Below, one piece after another: positions 6,952 through 14,530 of a stretch of DNA of 64,000 nucleotides. A program made the translations under genes and the position numbers. Location of the stretch: NCBI RefSeq assembly GCF_029338395.1, contig NZ_CP119809.1:620001-684000 (forward strand), written 5' to 3'. The number at the start of each line of letters is the position of its first letter. Position 1 is the first letter of the stretch. The DNA comes from Halorussus caseinilyticus. GTDB lineage: Archaea; Halobacteriota; Halobacteria; Halobacteriales; Haladaptataceae. The notes under the pieces are model-generated. The model was not told where the DNA came from. It ran no database searches and saw only the letters and a program-made list of their open reading frames with translations.

Positions 6952-7671
6952 TTACTCCAATAGGTATTGTTCTGCCATCTCACGATGCTCCTCTATATCC
7001 TCCTTACTATACTCCAAGAAATATGAATTGGATTCACACCACTCGTAATACTCTTCGAGCGTCTGGTAGAGGAGACTACTAATATCGTCATCAACGTAAC
7101 GGAACCACTCGTGCCAGACTCGTTCAATTGGCTCATCACCATCAGGAGCGAATGCGCGCGCAGATTTATCAATAAAAATTCCAAATGGTGGTGCCTTAGT
7201 CTCGTTTTCAACAGCCTGAATCATGGGTAATCCCAAAAGAAGAGATTCTACGTAATCGGAATCAGCTACAAAATCCTGATTCACATCTTCTGAAATATTT
7301 TCTCCGTGTAAGATGGGTCCGTAGGAAAGAGACGCTCGGGGGATGTATGTGTATTCCGCACTCCGGTTCTCAATGTTGTCTTTAGCAAGTTTGCCGAAAA
7401 CATCTGAAAGAAGCTCAAGCATACTCATTTTATCGTCAGATGTCAGATATACGCCGTCCATGATGGGATAATGGGTCACAGCATCTCGGTCTATAGCATC
7501 ATCAACTGCAACATGGAGGTTAAGAATATCAATTGCAGATGTTTCGAGCGACCTTGACATTGTTCCTCGGACACCCATCAAATCCAACCAACAGACGTAC
7601 TCCTTCGTAATACCGTCCAACTGGTTAGAATCGGTATAGACGTGAGGAACATTAATCTCTTCCACCATCAC
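6952..7671 (-). CDS. Class III nucleotide-cyclase-like protein
   Basis: A 239-residue soluble protein whose motif order follows class III adenylate/guanylate cyclases. CWLDLMGVRG (residues 27-36) matches the first-strand metal Asp (D30). YPIMDGVYLTS (68-78) matches the second metal Asp hairpin (D72). RASLSYGPILHGE (112-124) matches the strand usually reading RxGxxxGxVxxG, and LLLGLPMIQAVENETKA followed by FGIFID matches the later helix and strand. Both metal-binding Asp positions are present; base-selecting residues cannot be assigned confidently. Pycsar cyclases are stand-alone proteins of similar size that make cCMP or cUMP on phage infection. Identification is by motif only and could instead be an inactive homologue. 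It sits 44 bases downstream of the integrase gene. Confidence 0.58.
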   Translation of the reverse strand: MMVEEINVPHVYTDSNQLDGITKEYVCWLDLMGVRGTMSRSLETSAIDILNLHVAVDDAIDRDAVTHYPIMDGVYLTSDDKMSMLELLSDVFGKLAKDNIENRSAEYTYIPRASLSYGPILHGENISEDVNQDFVADSDYVESLLLGLPMIQAVENETKAPPFGIFIDKSARAFAPDGDEPIERVWHEWFRYVDDDISSLLYQTLEEYYEWCESNSYFLEYSKEDIEEHREMAEQYLLE

Positions 7672-7715
7672 TATTACAGAGAGGAAGAAGTCAAATTAAT
7701 GTTTGGATGGAGATG

Positions 7716-8723
7716 CTATATATCCCGTAGATAGTCCCGCCGTCGCTCCGCTTTCTCGTCATGTGAACCCTTATCGTAGTGCTTGTCCAGAATCTTCCCG
7801 CTCATGTTCACCCTGTCGCCGGTTACGTCCTTGGGTTGCCCCGCATTCCGAGCCGCCGTCACGTAGCCCCGCCGGAGGGCATGGGGACTGACCGAACCGG
7901 GGCACTTGGAAGCGTGGCCCCATTGGGTCGCTTCGCAGGTGTCGGGGTCCCGGTCGAACGGGCACTTCCCGCCGTTGTAGAAGCACGGAGAGGTAGCGAG
8001 ATAGACGTGCTTGGTGATGGTCGTCCGACTGGTCCGACCGTGCTTGGTGGCAACCAGCGGCTTCCTGCCGTGCTTGTCCTCCACGTCGGGCCGCTGGTCG
8101 TTGATGAAGTCCGTGACGACCTCGGCGGCCTCGGGGGTGATGATTACGTCCCGCTCGCTGTGGTCCTTCCGCTTGAGAGGCGTGCCGCTCTCGGGGCGGT
8201 GTCGGAGTTCCACCGCCGGGCGTCCTTCGTCAAAGTCTCCGAGGTCGAGTGCCCGAAGGCCGCCAATTCGCATACCACACTTCCAGAGCAGAAGGAGAAT
8301 AATATGCCGAAGACTGGCGTAGTCGTACTTCCCGAGGCGGTCGAGGATGGCCGTGGCCTCTTCTCGGGTCAGCACGTCGTCGCAAATCTCGTCGTCCTCG
8401 TTGACTTTAGTGACGTTGACGAGTTCGTGAAGTCCGACCGGGACGGCTTGGATGGTTTCGCAGAACTGGATGAAGTTCTTGACTGTCCGCATATCGTTTC
8501 GGCAGGTAATGGGTTTCACGTCGTCCAGTCTCCATTCCTCGAACCGGGCTATCACGTCGCTGTCTACGTCCCGCATATCGGTGATGTTGCGCTCTTCGAG
8601 GTATTCGAGGAACCGGGTGAGGGCGGTGTCGTAGTTGTAGAGCGTCTTCTTGCTGACGTGGGCTTCTTTCCGTTTGAGGTATCTGTTCACGGCGTCTTCC
8701 GGTGGGGTTTGTTTGGTTCGCAT
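7716..8723 (-). CDS. Tyrosine recombinase (integrase)
   Basis: Catalyses site-specific integration and excision at the tRNA-Thr attachment site. The 335-residue protein has an N-terminal SAM-like core-binding domain (about 5-105) and a C-terminal catalytic domain. Visible catalytic residues are R152 (in GMRIGGLRALD), a lysine in TPLKRKDHSE, H281 and R284 (PHALRRGYVT), and Y316 (DKHYDKG). A four-cysteine cluster (C247, C254, C263, C274) between the lysine and the HxxR box is typical of haloarchaeal integrases and may bind zinc. The gene runs leftward from just inside attR, so its promoter lies between 8724 and 8807, next to a bulged hairpin at about 8781-8802. Confidence 0.93.
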   Translation of the reverse strand: MRTKQTPPEDAVNRYLKRKEAHVSKKTLYNYDTALTRFLEYLEERNITDMRDVDSDVIARFEEWRLDDVKPITCRNDMRTVKNFIQFCETIQAVPVGLHELVNVTKVNEDDEICDDVLTREEATAILDRLGKYDYASLRHIILLLLWKCGMRIGGLRALDLGDFDEGRPAVELRHRPESGTPLKRKDHSERDVIITPEAAEVVTDFINDQRPDVEDKHGRKPLVATKHGRTSRTTITKHVYLATSPCFYNGGKCPFDRDPDTCEATQWGHASKCPGSVSPHALRRGYVTAARNAGQPKDVTGDRVNMSGKILDKHYDKGSHDEKAERRRDYLRDI

Positions 8724-8780
8724 GGTTGTCTTGTACGACGCCCACCTGCTACGGCCTCCGCGTACTGACGCGGTAACGAC

Positions 8781-8802
8781 GACAGGGTTCAGCGAACCTG
8801 TC
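8781..8802. promoter_or_regulatory. Bulged hairpin between integrase and attR
   Basis: GACAGG, a single bulged G, TTC, loop AGC, then GAA and CCTGTC form a near-perfect stem. It lies in the integrase promoter region and immediately inside the attachment core, a place where recombinase accessory or repressor sites are expected. Role is inferred from position. Confidence 0.4.
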
Positions 8803-8807
8803 GGAGT

Positions 8808-8835
8808 GCCGAGGGTTCAAATCCCTCCACCGGCT
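8808..8835 (+). repeat. Right attachment site (attR)
   Basis: Exact 28-base copy of the tRNA-Thr 3' end at 3015-3042. Only the T arm and acceptor 3' strand are present, so it is not a second tRNA gene. It marks the right end of the integrated element. Confidence 0.93.
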
Positions 8836-9023
8836 CTTTCTGGCGAACATAACGAACGGCCAACTACTGCTGAGTGAAATTTGATTAAGGCGAATTGAAG
8901 TTCGTATAGACGAACTACTTTGAGTCTATAATATATCACACCATAAGACTTTTGAGTACGGCTATACTTCCTATATGTATAAGGGATAAAACAAATTGAC
9001 GTTTATTGTTGGTCACTAAATCT

Positions 9024-9389
9024 ATGAGTTCTGATGGAGAGGTCACCAATACGGCTACATCTGCAAAAAACACTATCAGTAGTTCATGGGATGAATGGGT
9101 AGAATCGATAGTCCGAGAACGGAAATCTGATTCTGGCTCTATCCGGCTTTTAGGATTTTTTAGACAGATAGTAACCGAGTTCATAGTTTACTTACTATTT
9201 GGCATTATTTTTTCTACATTTGTTCTTGTCATTGATCTATTTACCCCGTTTATTCTGATGCCGAACGCTTGGTATGCCTATCCGATGTACATAGGGGCCG
9301 CAGTTTCTCTTTTATTTATTACTGGCCATGACAAATGGCTCCGGCCGGAAGAAGAGCATCAAAAAAATTCGGATGATGCCGAAGATTAG
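9024..9389 (+). CDS. Hypothetical membrane protein, 121 residues
   Basis: No family recognised. The N-terminal 45 residues are polar and Ser/Thr-rich, followed by two hydrophobic segments (about residues 55-76, around VYLLFGIIFSTFVLVIDLF, and 84-100), and a charged tail (RPEEEHQKNSDDAED). The ATG at 9024 is preferred to an upstream in-frame codon because the polar N-terminus begins there. The gene is AT-rich and lies just outside attR. It converges with the next gene and their ends overlap by four bases. Confidence 0.65.
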   Translation: MSSDGEVTNTATSAKNTISSSWDEWVESIVRERKSDSGSIRLLGFFRQIVTEFIVYLLFGIIFSTFVLVIDLFTPFILMPNAWYAYPMYIGAAVSLLFITGHDKWLRPEEEHQKNSDDAED

Positions 9390-9958
9390 TTAAGCCGCTT
9401 GCTTCGCTTTTTACCGATGTGGAATGAATCGGTGAATGTCACGATGGGATTATTGAGACTGCTAGAAATCATTTCTCTTGCCGCGCTACTAAGACCACTA
9501 ATAAATAACAAAATAAAAATGAGGTCAACAGCTAAACCTCCAACACTAAGAGGGATTCCTCTCTGAATCATTGCCTTATCCCAAGCAGGATAGAGTAACG
9601 CAAATAGGAGGGCAACTGGGACAAGACCCTGACGTATAAGCGCCCCGCCAATTGCTCCGCTAAAGAGGATAGTTGCATTCACGTAAATAAACATGGTACC
9701 ACCTATTAGTAATTGTTTCCATAAAGCCAAGTCCTCAAAGTCACCTTCGTTTTCGTTTTCAACATAATCTTGGCTCATCAGGATAGCAAATCCAAAGATA
9801 GTAGCTAAGCCAAGTCCACCCCAGAGGGGGCCAACTTGATAAAGAGAGTAGAGAGAAAACGCTGACAAAATAACGTAGCCAATTATGAATCTACCCGTAT
9901 CACGACTGGTCCGAACAATAAATTCGATTGGACCGCTTGTCTGAGTAGATTCAGTCAT
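9386..9958 (-). CDS. Hypothetical multi-pass membrane protein, 190 residues
   Basis: No family recognised. About five hydrophobic segments are visible (roughly residues 23-41, 45-62, 82-106, 108-124 and 138-157), with a short acidic loop (ENENEGDFED) and a basic C-terminal tail (HIGKKRSKRLN). AT-rich relative to the chromosome, like its convergent partner at 9024-9389, which it overlaps by four bases. The pair probably arrived together by transfer, possibly with an older insertion at the same tRNA site. Confidence 0.65.
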   Translation of the reverse strand: MTESTQTSGPIEFIVRTSRDTGRFIIGYVILSAFSLYSLYQVGPLWGGLGLATIFGFAILMSQDYVENENEGDFEDLALWKQLLIGGTMFIYVNATILFSGAIGGALIRQGLVPVALLFALLYPAWDKAMIQRGIPLSVGGLAVDLIFILLFISGLSSAAREMISSSLNNPIVTFTDSFHIGKKRSKRLN

Positions 9959-10327
9959 GGATTAGTCCTGTAAGGATGGTTATATTCAGAGGATGTAAAT
10001 CTATTGGATTGTTTTGTATATGTTAAATACAAGCACTGCTTTAGGCACACCATACTGGTTATCTTCTGAATAAAGATTAATACGACATCGAGAGTTATGT
10101 GGGTTTTGGCTTTCTCGTTTTACTCATCGAAACTGACGAACTTTCTTAGAATTATTATGGCACCTTCCGATTCGAACCTGTCTAGTCTGAAATATATAGC
10201 GAACAGAAGATACGATAGAACGAATTGTGGCCGAGCCACCTTCAAATCAACCCTCGTCCCCCTAAGTATGTAGATCTGGCGCTTCCAGTACCGACGGCGG
10301 AGGCTGAGCGGTCACTACGGTTAGTTT
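9959..10327. other. AT-rich intergenic region
   Basis: This 369-base stretch holds no convincing gene. The AT-rich part ends at about 10230, where composition returns to that of the chromosome. It therefore marks the right limit of the foreign-looking DNA that begins at the tRNA gene. A fragment resembling TTCAAATC occurs near 10240, but the match to the attachment core is too short to call another att site. Confidence 0.5.
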
Positions 10328-11419
10328 TTATTCCTCAGGCACACTCACCCCGATTTCCGACCCGCTACCCACGTCCTCGCGCTCCACGCCGTCGAACTCC
10401 AGCACGTAGTCCGGGCCGAACGCCGACGCCGGGGTGTGGAACCCCGCACCGACCTCGCCCGCGAGGACCCGGCGCGCGGACTCCACCGCGGTCCGGGCCG
10501 TCAGGTCGTAGGTGTCGGGCGTCCGGAGTCGCGCCGTCGCCCGATTCCCCTCGTCGTCCTCGACTTCGCCCCAGACGCGACTCGCGCTCTGGGCGCGTTC
10601 CTCTGCGGTGGGTCCCGAGACGGTGGCGTCGATGGCGGCTTTCAGCGCGCGCTGGACGGGCTTGGCTCCGAGGAGCGGCGCGAGCGCGGCGGACTTCGCC
10701 ATCACCGTCGCGGCGTACTCCGGCACCGTGGCGTAGGTTTCGACGTTCGGAATCCCGGTGGTGTAGTAGGCCGAGGACACGTCGCCCCACGGAATCGTCA
10801 CCGCGGGCTTTGGCCCTTGGCCGAAGTCGAGGCGGCGGGTCTTCCACGCCGCCGGGACTTCCCGAATCCGGCCGTCCTGCCGGACCGCGCCGGGGGTCGA
10901 GAGACCTTCCACGATGGACTTGGCCGTGCCGGGCGAGAACGTGCCGAGACCGTCGATGGCCAGCGAGAGGCGGGTCGCCGACTCCAATCGGGTGTGGAGG
11001 TGGGCCGCCAGACAGTCGGTCGGCACCACGTCGAACCCCACCGCCGGGAGAAGCGTCACGTCGGCGTCCTCGGCGTCCGGGTCGCGTTCGGCGATTGCCT
11101 CCAGCACGTCGATTTCGCCCGTGATGTCGAGGTAGTTCGTCCCGGCCCGGAGGCACGCCGAGACCAGCGGGTCGGCGGTCTGCGAGAACGGCCCGGCGCA
11201 GTTCAGCACCGCGTCGAAGTCGGCGACCTGTCGCCGGACCACCTCGTGGTGCCGGAGGCTGAAGACCCGGTGGTCTACTCCGAGGTCGGTCGCCTGTCGT
11301 TCGACTCTCTCGGCCGTGCGCCCGGCGAGGACGGGCGACAGTCCCTCGTCCAGCGCGGTTTGGGCGACGAGCGCGCCGGTGTAGCCGTACGAGCCGTAGA
11401 CGAGTAGTTCGTCGGTCAC
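10328..11419 (-). CDS. Saccharopine dehydrogenase-like NAD(P) oxidoreductase
   Basis: A 363-residue protein of the saccharopine dehydrogenase / trans-acting enoyl reductase group. The N-terminal Rossmann motif is YGSYGYTGALVAQTAL. The conserved cofactor-domain segment VLNCAGPFSQTADPLVSAC follows, then YLDITGEIDV. The actual substrate is unknown: family members reduce lipid or polyketide intermediates, and the name does not imply lysine metabolism here. A GTG at 11419 is chosen as start because the Rossmann fold begins right after it; a TTG further upstream would add 14 residues. A pair of strong hairpins lies upstream (11542-11619). No operon partner. Confidence 0.85.
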   Translation of the reverse strand: MTDELLVYGSYGYTGALVAQTALDEGLSPVLAGRTAERVERQATDLGVDHRVFSLRHHEVVRRQVADFDAVLNCAGPFSQTADPLVSACLRAGTNYLDITGEIDVLEAIAERDPDAEDADVTLLPAVGFDVVPTDCLAAHLHTRLESATRLSLAIDGLGTFSPGTAKSIVEGLSTPGAVRQDGRIREVPAAWKTRRLDFGQGPKPAVTIPWGDVSSAYYTTGIPNVETYATVPEYAATVMAKSAALAPLLGAKPVQRALKAAIDATVSGPTAEERAQSASRVWGEVEDDEGNRATARLRTPDTYDLTARTAVESARRVLAGEVGAGFHTPASAFGPDYVLEFDGVEREDVGSGSEIGVSVPEE

Positions 11420-11541
11420 GACCCCCGATTGGACGGTGAGGCGTAAAACTCGCGGGGCCAACGTGCGACGACGGGACAGCTATTTCGTTCCAAAGAAAAC
11501 GTAAATATTTCTTAGAGAATCGTATTTCGTTTTCCATCGCA

Positions 11542-11619
11542 GGGTCGTCGTTCCGACGACCCACGCGGTTCCGCCGGGGTCGCGCGGTCCCGTCAAAATG
11601 ACGGGACCGCGCGACCCCG
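11542..11619. terminator. Two back-to-back perfect hairpins
   Basis: The first hairpin (11542-11562) has 9-bp arms GGGTCGTCG/CGACGACCC and loop TTC. The second (11575-11619) has perfect 21-bp arms around loop AAA, starting CGGGGTCGCGCGG. They fill the gap between two minus-strand genes: after the end of the gene at 11655-12188 and before the start of the next one. This position suits termination, RNA processing or end protection, although archaeal terminators normally rely on T-tracts rather than hairpins. Confidence 0.5.
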
Positions 11620-11654
11620 CTGTCGTCGCCGTTCGTCGGTCCCCGTCGGCGTTC

Positions 11655-12188
11655 TCACTCCGCGGACTCGGCCGTCGTCGGTTCGTCGGCGTCCGCGGGG
11701 TCGTCCTCGGCCGCAGTCTCGTCGTCCACCTCGGAGTCGGCGGCGTCCGCTCGGTCGCTCTCCGCGTCCGCTCCGTCGGCGGCGACCGTTCCGGTCGCCG
11801 CCTCCGTCCGGTCGTCCTCGGTGGCGTCTCCCACGTCGGCCGACCCAGTTACGTCTCGCGGGTCCACGTCCGGCGGGGTGTCGGCGACTTCCGCGAGGTC
11901 CGACTCCCTCCGACGCTCGCCCGCGCCACCCGACCGGCGCTGAGCGAGAGCGACCCCTATCCAGAACAGGCCGCCGAGCGCCTGCAAAGCCCCTCGCTTG
12001 CGCTCGCCCTTCAGGAAGGTCCGCCCGGCCCGGACCAGCGAGACGACGCCCGACGCGGCCGCGAGGTTGCCCGACTCTGCGTGGCGGGCGAGTTTCGGCC
12101 CGACCGTCTCCGCCAGCGACCCCGCTCGGTCGGCGACTCCGTTGCTACCCTCGTCTAACGTCTCGGTAACGGCGTCGGAAGAACTCAT
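11655..12188 (-). CDS. Acidic protein of unknown function
   Basis: A 177-residue protein from the ATG at 12188 (MSSSDAV). Residues 1-85 are helical and moderately hydrophobic, with a possible amphipathic or membrane-associated segment (ALQALGGLFWIGVALAQ). The rest is a long Asp/Glu/Ala-rich disordered tail. No known domain. Acidic tails of this kind are common in haloarchaeal proteins. On the same strand as the zinc-ribbon gene upstream, 43 bases apart, suggesting co-transcription. Confidence 0.7.
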   Translation of the reverse strand: MSSSDAVTETLDEGSNGVADRAGSLAETVGPKLARHAESGNLAAASGVVSLVRAGRTFLKGERKRGALQALGGLFWIGVALAQRRSGGAGERRRESDLAEVADTPPDVDPRDVTGSADVGDATEDDRTEAATGTVAADGADAESDRADAADSEVDDETAAEDDPADADEPTTAESAE

Positions 12189-12231
12189 GCGTACGGAACG
12201 AGGACAGCGGCGCAAAAAGGCGTGGTGGCGG

Positions 12232-12546
12232 TCAGTTGAGTCGTTCGCCGCAGTTGGTACACTCGACTTGCTTCTTGCCGGTCGGCGCGCGCGAGACGTG
12301 CAACGCCCCGCCGGTGTCGCACTCGGGACAGACGCTGGTGCCCGTCTCGGCGGCCTGCTGGCGGGCCATCCACGCGAGGAGGCGCTCTAACCGCTGGACA
12401 CGTTCGGTGAGTGCTTCGACGGACTGTCCGGACGGGTCCGGGCCGTCGCTGGCCGTCGCACCGTCGTCGCTTCGGACGCTCCGGGCCGGAGTCGAATCGT
12501 CGGGCGTCGAGCGGTCGTCGGTCGGGGAGGACTCGGAATCTGTCAT
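12232..12546 (-). CDS. Small zinc-ribbon protein
   Basis: A 104-residue protein starting at the ATG at 12546 (MTDSESS). A Ser/Thr/Asp-rich N-terminal half (1-45) is followed by a short coiled-coil (VEALTERVQRLERLLAWM) and a C-terminal zinc ribbon, CPEC (about residue 73) and CTNC (about 98). The layout of a coiled-coil plus one CxxC/CxxC ribbon is typical of many uncharacterised haloarchaeal regulators. The target is unknown. It probably shares a transcript with the acidic protein downstream. Confidence 0.75.
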   Translation of the reverse strand: MTDSESSPTDDRSTPDDSTPARSVRSDDGATASDGPDPSGQSVEALTERVQRLERLLAWMARQQAAETGTSVCPECDTGGALHVSRAPTGKKQVECTNCGERLN

Positions 12547-12729
12547 GGAGAGAGAGCCAAGCGTGTGGCTTGGGGACGTACGACGCGACCTAACGACAAA
12601 AAAGTACGTGGGCGGTCTGTCTCCCCCCGAGGATTTCATCGACGCTAACAGTTAACTCGGAGGAAACCCTAGAGGGAATGCTGCGAGGCGCTGCTGTTCG
12701 GCCGAACTCTGCACAACACAGGATACAGA

Positions 12730-13683
12730 ATGGTCACCGACCGACAACTTCGAAGAAGCAAGACGATTCAGCAGCGAACCGGCAGAACCTTCTACTTCGC
12801 TACGCGGTTGCTCCCCCGGCGCGTCCGTCACCCGACCTACGTTCTCTACGCGTTCTTCCGCGTGGCCGACGAGGTCGTAGACAGCGCGACCGACCGACCG
12901 CCGGAGGACCAACGCGAGCGACTCGAACGACTCCGGGCGGAAGCACTCGGCCGGGCCGAGACCGAAGACGACGTTCTCGCCGCCTTTCAGGAGGTGCGCG
13001 AGAAGTACGGGATTCCCGACGAGGAAATCGAAGTCTTCATCGACGCGATGCTCTCGGACATAGAGAAGCGCCGATGGGAGGACTACGACGAGTTGGAAGC
13101 GTACATGCGCGGGTCGGCCGCCGCGGTCGGTGTGATGATGCAGTCGGTCATGGGCGTCGAAGACTTCGAGGGCGTGAAACCGCACGCAGTCGCCCTCGGC
13201 GAGGCGTTCCAGTTGACGAACTTCCTGCGCGACGTGCGCGAGGACATCGAAGACCGCGACCGAATCTATCTCCCCGGCGACACCCGCGACCGCCACGGCG
13301 TCACGGAGGCCGACGTTCGGCGTTGCAACCCGACCGACGGCTTCCGGTCCGCGATGGCCGACGAACTCCGGCGCGCCGAGCGCAAGTACCGCGAGGGAGT
13401 CGCGGGCATCGAGCACCTGCCCGACGACTGTCAGTTCGCGGTGCTGTACGCCGCGGTACTCTACGCCGAACACCACCGACTCATCCGGGCGCTCGACTAC
13501 GACGTGTTCTCGTCGCCGCCCGAGGTAGGTCCGGTCCGCGCGGCGTGGCTCTGGGCGAAGACGCGCTGGTACTGGCAGAAGTCTCGGGACCCGGTGACGG
13601 TGTTCCGGGCAGTCAGCGCCATCCCGGAGGACGGCGGGACTCGCGCGAGCCATCACCCCGAAGGGGCACCGCAGGCGGACTGA
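12730..13683 (+). CDS. crtB: Phytoene synthase
   Basis: Condenses two geranylgeranyl diphosphates to phytoene, the first committed step to bacterioruberin. The 317-residue protein carries both Asp-rich metal-binding motifs of squalene/phytoene synthases: DEVVD near residues 47-51 and NFLRDVREDIEDRDRIYLP near 170-188, the latter being the family signature. The FYFATRLLPR segment (21-30) is also typical. It is placed head-on against cruF, with 13 bases between the two stops, so the cluster is split over both strands. Confidence 0.95.
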   Translation: MVTDRQLRRSKTIQQRTGRTFYFATRLLPRRVRHPTYVLYAFFRVADEVVDSATDRPPEDQRERLERLRAEALGRAETEDDVLAAFQEVREKYGIPDEEIEVFIDAMLSDIEKRRWEDYDELEAYMRGSAAAVGVMMQSVMGVEDFEGVKPHAVALGEAFQLTNFLRDVREDIEDRDRIYLPGDTRDRHGVTEADVRRCNPTDGFRSAMADELRRAERKYREGVAGIEHLPDDCQFAVLYAAVLYAEHHRLIRALDYDVFSSPPEVGPVRAAWLWAKTRWYWQKSRDPVTVFRAVSAIPEDGGTRASHHPEGAPQAD

Positions 13684-13696
13684 CTCCCTTCGGGTC

Positions 13697-14530
13697 TCAG
13701 TTCCGTCCGGGACGCTCCCGACCGACGCCCACGAAGTCGAAGCGGTCGGTCCGGACCAACCCGACGGAGAGACCGACCGCCAGTGCCACCGCAATCCAGT
13801 TGCCGAAGTAGACGTTCATCGCGCCCCAGAGGACGACGAAGCTCACGAAGTCGTCGAGCGCGAACTCGCAGTTCTCCAGTCGCGCCGCCAGCGCGTCGCG
13901 GTCGAATCCCCACTCGACCAGCGTGACCGCAATCGAACCGCTCAACACCCATCCCGCGAAGTTCGACAGGGGGACGCCGTAGTAGAACCCGCCGCCGTCG
14001 TAGGCCCAGAAGCCCAGACCGACCGCCGCGGGGTCCAGCACGAAGTCCACGACCAGTACGACCGCCAGCGCCGCGAGCGTCCGCCGAACCCGCGAGACCC
14101 GCGGGAGCAACAGCAAGACGAGCAGGTAGCTGTTGACCACCAGCGGTAGGAAGAAGACGGGCAGGCCGATTGGGACCCCGCCGACCATCGGACCCAACTC
14201 CAACTGGTAGCTGAACTCGCCGTAGGGCACGCCGTAGTGGACCCCGACGTACTCGACGGCGTAGCTGTAGGCCGTCACCGCCAGCAGGCCGAGTCCCGCC
14301 CGGCGGTCCACCAGCGGCGCGAGTCCCGCCACCAGCGGCAGGCGCATCACGAGTGTTCCGAACAGGACGAGCGCGGGGTTCATCGCCAGAAACGCCGGGA
14401 GCAGTCCCCGGTGACTCAGGACGAACAGCGCGGCCCCGACCAGCGGGAAGACGACCGCGATGGTGAATCGGTTCTCGCGGACCAGTCGGGCGAGCGTTGC
14501 CTCCGCGCTCGCCCGGTCGAAGCTACCCAC
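13697..14530 (-). CDS. cruF: Bisanhydrobacterioruberin hydratase CruF
   Basis: Membrane enzyme that hydrates the terminal double bonds of bisanhydrobacterioruberin to give bacterioruberin. The 277-residue protein has about seven to eight hydrophobic helices, and conserved loops such as YAVEYVGVHYGVPYGEFSY and LGFWAYDGGGFYYGVPLSN that mark this carotenoid hydratase family. Its start overlaps the end of lyeJ by eight bases, so the two are translated from one transcript. With lyeJ and crtD upstream, the order crtD-lyeJ-cruF is that of the known haloarchaeal bacterioruberin operon. Confidence 0.92.
   Translation of the reverse strand: MGSFDRASAEATLARLVRENRFTIAVVFPLVGAALFVLSHRGLLPAFLAMNPALVLFGTLVMRLPLVAGLAPLVDRRAGLGLLAVTAYSYAVEYVGVHYGVPYGEFSYQLELGPMVGGVPIGLPVFFLPLVVNSYLLVLLLLPRVSRVRRTLAALAVVLVVDFVLDPAAVGLGFWAYDGGGFYYGVPLSNFAGWVLSGSIAVTLVEWGFDRDALAARLENCEFALDDFVSFVVLWGAMNVYFGNWIAVALAVGLSVGLVRTDRFDFVGVGRERPGRN

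Larger units (their letters stand above)
3015..8835. mobile_element. Integrated genetic element in tRNA-Thr (about 5.8 kb)
   Basis: The 3' end of tRNA-Thr (3015-3042) is repeated exactly at 8808-8835, and a tyrosine integrase gene lies just inside the right copy, the standard arrangement for archaeal and bacterial tRNA-targeted integration. The interior differs from the chromosome: several genes are AT-rich, short and unrecognised. Cargo comprises a HEPN-type protein, a winged-helix regulator, a SWIM zinc-finger protein, a small protein, a cyclase-like protein and a membrane protein. I see no replication initiator, capsid, terminase, relaxase or conjugation gene, so it is probably a satellite-type or defective element, or a small genomic island mobilised only by its integrase. 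Excision or mobility was not tested. Confidence 0.93.

Noticed and set aside
8808-8835. Second tRNA gene
   Set aside because: Only the 3' part (T arm and acceptor strand) is present; D and anticodon arms are absent, so it is attR.
10225-10260. Another att copy
   Set aside because: Only eight to nine bases resemble the T-loop sequence, not enough to distinguish from chance.
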